In this document: positions 56,786 to 61,979 of the stretch, piece after piece
How positions within the stretch are numbered: the stretch's first letter is position 1
How the letters are laid out: each line of letters opens with the position of its first letter
From: Neolentinus lepideus HHB14362 ss-1
Taxonomy: Eukaryota; Basidiomycota; Agaricomycetes; Gloeophyllales; Gloeophyllaceae
Assembly (NCBI GenBank): GCA_001632425.1
Contig: KV425609.1
Location: forward strand, 146,441 to 208,419
Reading direction: 5' to 3'
Length of the DNA stretch: 61,979 nucleotides
Made by a program: the position numbers and the translations under genes
The notes under the pieces: model-generated
Database searches by the model: none
Told to the model about the DNA's origin: nothing
What the model saw: the letters and a program-made list of their open reading frames with translations, nothing else

Positions 56786-59700
56786 ATGCCTCCAAACTCG
56801 GCATCCGACACGTACACATGCGACTGTAGGAGGTATTGTAACGGAATACTTAAGTCGGTCTCCCGCAATACATACTATAAACATAAAGACTTTCGAGACC
56901 AAGACAAAGTCCGTCGTATTGCCCTGCAGCTGCAAGGAATATCGGGAACTGCATGTACACAACCCGGGGTTCAGCCAGCTGTGCACGGCTCTAGTCCAGT
57001 TCCTGCATCGTCAAGCAATATACATGGGTCAAAACAGCGTCGATTAGAAGGCCCCGAAGACCATAATGTGGTGCGTGCATCCGTTAGTCTCATACTCTAA
57101 TTATAATAATTTACTCCCACAGGATAATACGGAGAATGTTCCTCGTCAGCCGACTCCCGGACCTTCAGACCTTCGCAGGGACATGTCAGCATCAGACACT
57201 GTCCCGTCAGGTACATCCCAGGCCATGGATACAGATCACCCTCCTGCTGGCCCCACTGATGACTTCTCTGGTGAAGCTCGCACTCATCCTGCTAGTCCCT
57301 TGGGCTCGGGACGCAATCATCTCAGCTCTGACTCGGAGAGTGACTCAGACAACTCGGGTGACAACGATCTAGATGACAATGGGTCTGGCGCCCTGGGCGG
57401 TCCCCCAGATGACTATACGGGAAGCATTGAAGAGATCCAGGATGCTGAAATGTTTATCAAGCTTATACATCAGGCTACCCTAGAGGATCGTCACTCTGGC
57501 TTGGATGACGAGCTCTGCGAGAATATCCGCAACCCCCCTCAGACGCCTCTTGACATTGACGACCCGGATATTCTCTTCTCAATCAAGGCCTACATCTCAG
57601 CCAGCGAGGCATCACAGGAAACATACCAATCATTCCGCAAGGCCGTGCAAGAGCGCTTCCCGGGTGCAAATATGCTTTCTTACTATGAGGTGAAGAAACT
57701 CATCGGTGAACTGAGCGGCGTCCACGCCATCAAGATCGACATGTGTATAAACACCTGTATGGCATATGCTGGCGCATTTACGGACCTAGAGACATGCAAA
57801 TACTGCGGGCATGCACGTTACGACCCTAAGAAGAGCAAACCCAGCAAGTGTGTTCCCTACCAGCAATTTTCGACATTTCCAATTGGCCCACAGCTCCAGG
57901 CTCTTTGGCGGTCTCCGGAGGGTGCAGATGCACTTGAGTGGCGGCGAACACGTACGGCTGAGCTGATGTCTCAGCTTGAGGGTGTACACGATGCTGTCTT
58001 GGAGGAACTGGATGATATACTCTGCGGTGAGGCATATCTGAATGCAGTTGACTCGGGCGACATTCAAGATGATGATATGGTCCTTATGCTGTCAGCAGAC
58101 GGTGCTCAGTTGTATAAGAATAAGGTGTCTGACTTCTGGATATACATCTGGCTTGTAGTTGACCACTCACCTGACACCCGATACAAGAAGAGGCGTATCC
58201 TTCCCGGCGCGATCATCCCTGGGCCCAAGAAGCCGAAGAGTCTTGACTCCTTCCTGTTTACAGGCTTGCACCACCTCTCGGCAATTCAGAAAGACCCTGG
58301 GCTCTCTATCTGGAATGGACGAACTCAGGTACTCTTCCAGTCATATCCGTGGTTCTTCTTGGCACTGGCAGACGCTCCCGGTCTGGCTGCTCTGAATGGC
58401 TATGTTGGTTCCCAAGGTCAGCACGGCTGCCGTATCTATTGTGGACAAAAGGGTCGGCGAAAGACAGGTGGTACCCGCTATTATCCAGTCCGACTGAAGC
58501 CAGAATCTGTGACTGCTGGGTCAGATCATCCGGATCTCCCTTTGGAACCATGTGAGCCTTCGGAAGAGGAATATCAGCGCAATCTCTGCCTGCTCAAGTC
58601 TTCGGAGAATGCAACACGGTATAAGGAGAACCGCCTCGCTACTGGTCTTTGCAAGCCCACCATCTTTTCTGGTCTGATACGTTGTTTCGGACCACCAAGA
58701 TGCTTCACTGTCGATATAATGCACTTGCTATGGCTCAATCTCCCCGATCTCTTCCTTCCGATGTGGCGTGGAACCATTGAATATGACAAGACAAAGGACT
58801 CCCCTAGTAGCTGGCCTTGGGCCATACTCAAAGGTGACATCTGGATCGAGCACGGGCGACTTGTTGCTAGCATGAAGCGATACCTTCCAACTTCATTTGG
58901 ACGTGCACCTCGTAATCCAGCTGAGAAAGTTAATAGCGGGTACAAGGCTTGCGAATTCAGCCTATATTTCTACGGCATCGGCCCAGCAGTATTCTATGAT
59001 GTCCTACCCTTACCGTACTGGCAGAATTTCTGTCGGCTAGTCTATGCTGTACGCATTCTCAGCGCAAGGCGGATTCCGACCACGCTTCTCAAGAAGGCAC
59101 ATGTCGCACTCATCACCTTTGAAAATGAGTTCGAAGAGCTCTACTACCAGCGGAAGGAATATCGCATCCCCTTTGTACGTCCATCAGTGCATACCACGAC
59201 TCATTTGGCCCAGGAGGCCCGTGTTATGGGCCCCGGAGTCTGCTCTTCTCAATGCGCAACTGAGAACGCCATCGGTTTCCTAGGGCGCCTCGTGCGACAG
59301 CCTTCAAATCCTTTTGCAAATCTCACCGAGGTATCTCTACGACATGCTCGTATTGCAGCTTTGCAAGCCATGGTTCCGAGCCTCGTGCCAGACGAGAATG
59401 CCATTCCGAGGTTTGCAATAGACCTTGGAGATAACTATGTCTTACTACGAGCTCGCGATCGGACTGCCAGGTGTGTCCTAGAGCCGGATGCAGCGGCAAT
59501 CCGCAAATATCTCTCTCAATTCGGAAATGAAGTCCATACTGAAATTCGGGTCCACCGTTGGTCACGAGTACGGCTTCCGAATCTACAAGTGGCACGTTCT
59601 GCATGGAAGGAGAATCAACGCTCAAATGAAAATGCACGTATATCACGGAATGTGAAAGTGAGTAACATGCATTTGAAACAAAGGCTCAGTTACTGATTGT

Positions 59701-60069
59701 ACTACACAGATCCGGCATAGAGGACAGATTTTCATCGCCGAAGTGCTGTATTACATGAAGCTGGATGAAACCCTTCCGGATTGCCCATCATGCCCACCAT
59801 GTGCCATGGTATCCAGGTACAGTGACCCGAACTCCACGCTGCGAGACCTATCTTTGGATACCTTGCATTCATGTCTTCCAGGTGGCCCCACTGACCGTCT
59901 CGTAATCAATATCAAGGATATAATGTCAGTTGTCGCTATGGTCCCACATCGCCCGAAGATCCCAGGGGAGACGGTTGTCAATGACAGATTCTTTCTTGTC
60001 GAGAAGCCGGCTCTGGCATTTGATGAGTTGGGAGGGGCTGAGGAGGATGACATCGAAGAAACAGATTGA
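56786..60069 (+). CDS. Tnp2-like CACTA transposase, intact (1059 aa)
   Basis: A DDE-type transposase that would cut and paste its element by acting on its terminal repeats. Exons 56786-57070, 57123-59657 and 59710-60069 join across two 52-nt introns to 1059 aa with no internal stop. A small Cys cluster (CDCRRYC, with a His further on) starts the protein, followed by a Ser/Asp-rich linker. A zinc-like block follows (CINTCMAYAG, CKYCGHARY), then the core: LMLSADGAQLY (Asp421), PGPKKPKSLDSFL, HGCRIYCG, TVDIMHLLWLNL (Asp626) and ATENAIGFLGRLVRQP (Glu809). Asp421, Asp626 and Glu809 are candidate catalytic residues, by inference. The tail is acidic. It is rich in CG, unlike the decayed copy at 16766-19994, and belongs to a different subfamily. 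It is probably a recently active element. Confidence 0.88.
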
Positions 60070-60150
60070 ACACATGTAATTCATGCTAATACACACATCT
60101 CGAAATCATATAAGTACAACAACAGAACATTGACATTTACAAAGGGTGCA

Positions 60151-61001
60151 TTACAAGTCCTTGATAGGAGAGTCGTGATTGACAGAAACTTGTACCTTTG
60201 CAGTGGAGCCAGTGCGGATATTGACATTGATGGCGACGTTGAGGCCTCCTTTAACAGGTTGTTCAAGGGAGATATCAGCACCAGAGCCAACGCAGGGTGG
60301 AAAACGAGACTGAGACGACTTCAGGCCGGCAGCGCCAGTTTGGGGATGGACACGGATCCCATAGACATCATCATACTTGCGGAAAGACTGCTCCCCGCAC
60401 GGCGGAACCCTCTTGATGAGAACTGATGCAGGTTCTGCCTGGACCTGACTTCCGCGGCTGACAGGGCTACCTAGAATGGCCTTGACTCCTCTGAACCGGG
60501 TCAGTTGGGTGCATAAAGAATAAGACTGGCACATACTCATCAGATACTAGGGTGCGATCACCATCCCCGTTCCCATCATCTTCCCCTGCAGCGCTGCGTG
60601 AAGCCGCTTCATCGACCATCATGTTGTCCCCGATTTCCACCTCTTGAGCAGCCGAATGCAACTCCATATCATCTCCAGCATCACAGAGACCAGGTTGGGC
60701 CTGTTCAGGCTTCTTGCGTATGTTCAAGACGAGGCACTGGGTTGCATATATGCATGTGTACACGCCATACTATCAGGACACACATCGGCACTCACTAGCA
60801 TGATCTGAAAAGCTGAGTCTCGAAATTGATAGTTTGCTTTATTGGACAGATACGTACCTTCTTGTCTCCATCATAGACTGGCACTTGGACAGTGTGGGCA
60901 CGGTATGTCGAGTCCAACACATCAACATCGAGCATGACAACATTCTTGATTACCAATGCCTTCTCTGCGACTTCAGGGACTTGAAATGTAGATGCCATCA
61001 T
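60151..61001 (-). CDS. Small gene convergent with the transposase, 230 aa
   Basis: I do not recognise the family. Exons 61001-60858, 60804-60796, 60736-60537 and 60490-60151 join in phase to 230 aa; exon 2 is only 9 nt (Ile-Met-Leu). The N-terminal part looks like a small beta-rich domain (ALVIKNVVMLDVDVLDSTYR, VPVYDGDKK). The middle is acidic and disordered (EIGDNMMVDEAA, AGEDDGNGDGD). The end is a Gly/Ser/Thr-rich beta-like region (VYGIRVHPQTGAAG, NVAINVNIRTGSTAKVQVSV). Its stop is 81 bp from the transposase stop, tail to tail, so it is probably part of the same element. Homologues near other Tnp2 genes would confirm this. A second ATG lies directly after the first. Confidence 0.6.
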
Positions 61002-61250
61002 AACACGGACGCGCTGCGTAGTATTTTAGCCAAAGCTGTAAGAGTATATAGCAGCACTGGAAGGGTAAGACGAGACAGCCAGACGAACGCGGACTTAGAA
61101 AATTCATCGCGTACAAGGCACGTGACCACATATGGCCATACGTGGATTTGTTTGTTGTCGCTCGTCCTCCCCTTTTTCTTTTTCTTTTTGCTGTCTTATT
61201 TTACTTGCAGAGCTTCCCAGAGTCGCTGTAGCTACCTCTGCGAGGCAAGT

Positions 61251-61930
61251 ATGGAAAGCTCCCATCATTCTCTCTCTGGAGGGTCTGATTTCTCTGGCAC
61301 CAATTTGGCGACTTCCTTTCCAACGTCCGATGAGTTGGCTCTCCTTGAAGCCAGCTTTCCCAGTGAGGCAGTCAATACAGATCTCGCCAGACTAGACGAG
61401 TCTCTTTTTAGTCGACATCGGAACTTTGAACTCGGCAATGATAGCACTCCAGAACATTCTCATGGCCAATCTATGGGTCCGATGGGCAGAATAGATCCGA
61501 GTGGTAATACATCGGATCATTCTAATTTCATCCAGCGCAAGTGGATCTCATCTAATCAAGGCACCAATTCGCACTACTCGCCGCGTCCTGTCGGTCGCCC
61601 ACGTGCTTCAACATCTTATGGTCAAATGACATTCTCACCAGGCGACGTTCGTGATTCTGGCTCTCGAGACGTTCGTGATTCTGGCTCTCGAGACGTTCGT
61701 GATTCTGGCTCTCGAGACGTTCGTGATTCTGGCTCTCAAGGCAATACTCACCAACGCTTGGCTTACGTGGGCTCTCTGGATGAGTCTACGCTGCTTGAAT
61801 ACTGCCCTGCCTATCGTCAACTACATCAAAAGTATCTGGAAGCAAAACAGGATCTTGGACAGGCCAAACAGGACTTAGGAAAGATGGCGCAAGACCTTGC
61901 AGTTGCCAAGGGTCAATCAGACGCTTTACA
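61251..61930 (+). CDS. Partial gene: disordered N-terminus plus coiled coil, runs off window
   Basis: From ATG 61251 the first exon encodes 226 residues and ends at a GTGAGT donor (61931); the rest is outside the window. Residues 1-130 are Ser/Asn/Gly-rich and disordered. Residues 132-163 are four copies of DVRDSGSR (last one DVRDSGSQ). Then come SLDESTLLEYCPAYRQL and a coiled coil (YLEAKQDLGQAKQDLGKMAQDL). The layout recalls the companion gene of the CACTA element at 14853-20245. It is divergent from the 230-aa gene, 249 bp between starts, so they may share a promoter. An upstream extension in the same frame has no ATG advantage and crosses the other gene's start. Function unknown. Confidence 0.6.
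61644..61739 (+). repeat. Tandem repeat 4 x 24 bp inside the partial gene
   Basis: Four units of GACGTTCGTGATTCTGGCTC-TCGA at 61644, 61668, 61692 and 61716. The first three are identical; the last differs by one base (TCAA). Each unit adds eight residues in frame (DVRDSGSR). Near identity points to recent slippage or unequal exchange. Confidence 0.9.
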
Positions 61931-61979
61931 GTGAGTCCAGGAACCTATTTGCATGAATCATCACACCACCAGTACATTG

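Noticed and set aside
1..61979. tRNA or rRNA genes
   Set aside because: No cloverleaf with a GGTTCRANYCC-type box and no conserved rRNA stretch was found on reading both strands; short or intron-bearing tRNAs could still be missed.

Overview
The window is a piece of a filamentous basidiomycete genome, most likely an Agaricomycete. Four things point there: very short introns (about 45-70 nt, GT-AG with CTNAN-like branch sites) that cut genes into many small exons; Tnp2-type CACTA transposons and a chromodomain Ty3/gypsy remnant; families typical of mushroom-forming fungi (DUF6534 and DUF6533 membrane proteins, an adenylate-forming reductase, a DUF6729/exonuclease protein); and ordinary eukaryotic housekeeping genes. 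I saw no rRNA, tRNA or CRISPR array. All exon models were built by hand from splice sites, reading phase and remembered family patterns. No search was run.

Layout. Positions 1-20245 are a transposon graveyard: a TIR element (1-647), a broken hypothetical gene (1228-2501), a gypsy integrase tail (2755-3070), LTR fragments (4495-5684), and a large decayed gene on the minus strand (12245-5820). That gene joins an AT-hook, a DUF6729-like zinc domain and a DnaQ-like 3'-5' exonuclease, and is split by a solo LTR (6820-8075) flanked by TCGT. Next come an inverted-repeat element (12815-13419) and a complete 5393-bp CACTA element (14853-20245) with TIRs, a TGT target duplication and two divergent decayed genes. 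Nearly all stop codons in these dead genes are TGA where CGA (Arg) is expected, a C-to-T signature.

Positions 20740-28255 hold five compact housekeeping genes: complex I NDUFB7, a divergent actin, SCO1 (cytochrome oxidase copper delivery), a SEC14-type lipid transfer protein and the rRNA methyltransferase NEP1. Positions 28462-40830 are a direct duplication of a block of about 6 kb, each copy with a P450 relic (+) facing a DUF6534 membrane-protein gene (-). The first DUF6534 gene reads open through 19 exons; the second looks damaged.

Positions 42011-55216 are genic again: a 15-exon adenylation-thiolation-reductase enzyme, CCT2 (chaperonin), a hypothetical 206-aa protein, a 16-exon sugar transporter and a DUF6533-type 7TM protein. 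The right end (56786-61979) is a second, intact CACTA-type locus: a 1059-aa Tnp2-like transposase, a convergent 230-aa gene, and a third gene with a coiled coil that runs off the window.

The housekeeping genes are unrelated in pathway, apart from NDUFB7 and SCO1, which both serve mitochondrial respiration. The transposon genes are the part that may work as a set. Each CACTA locus pairs a transposase with a coiled-coil companion gene, reminiscent of the plant TnpD/TnpA arrangement; that parallel is an inference.
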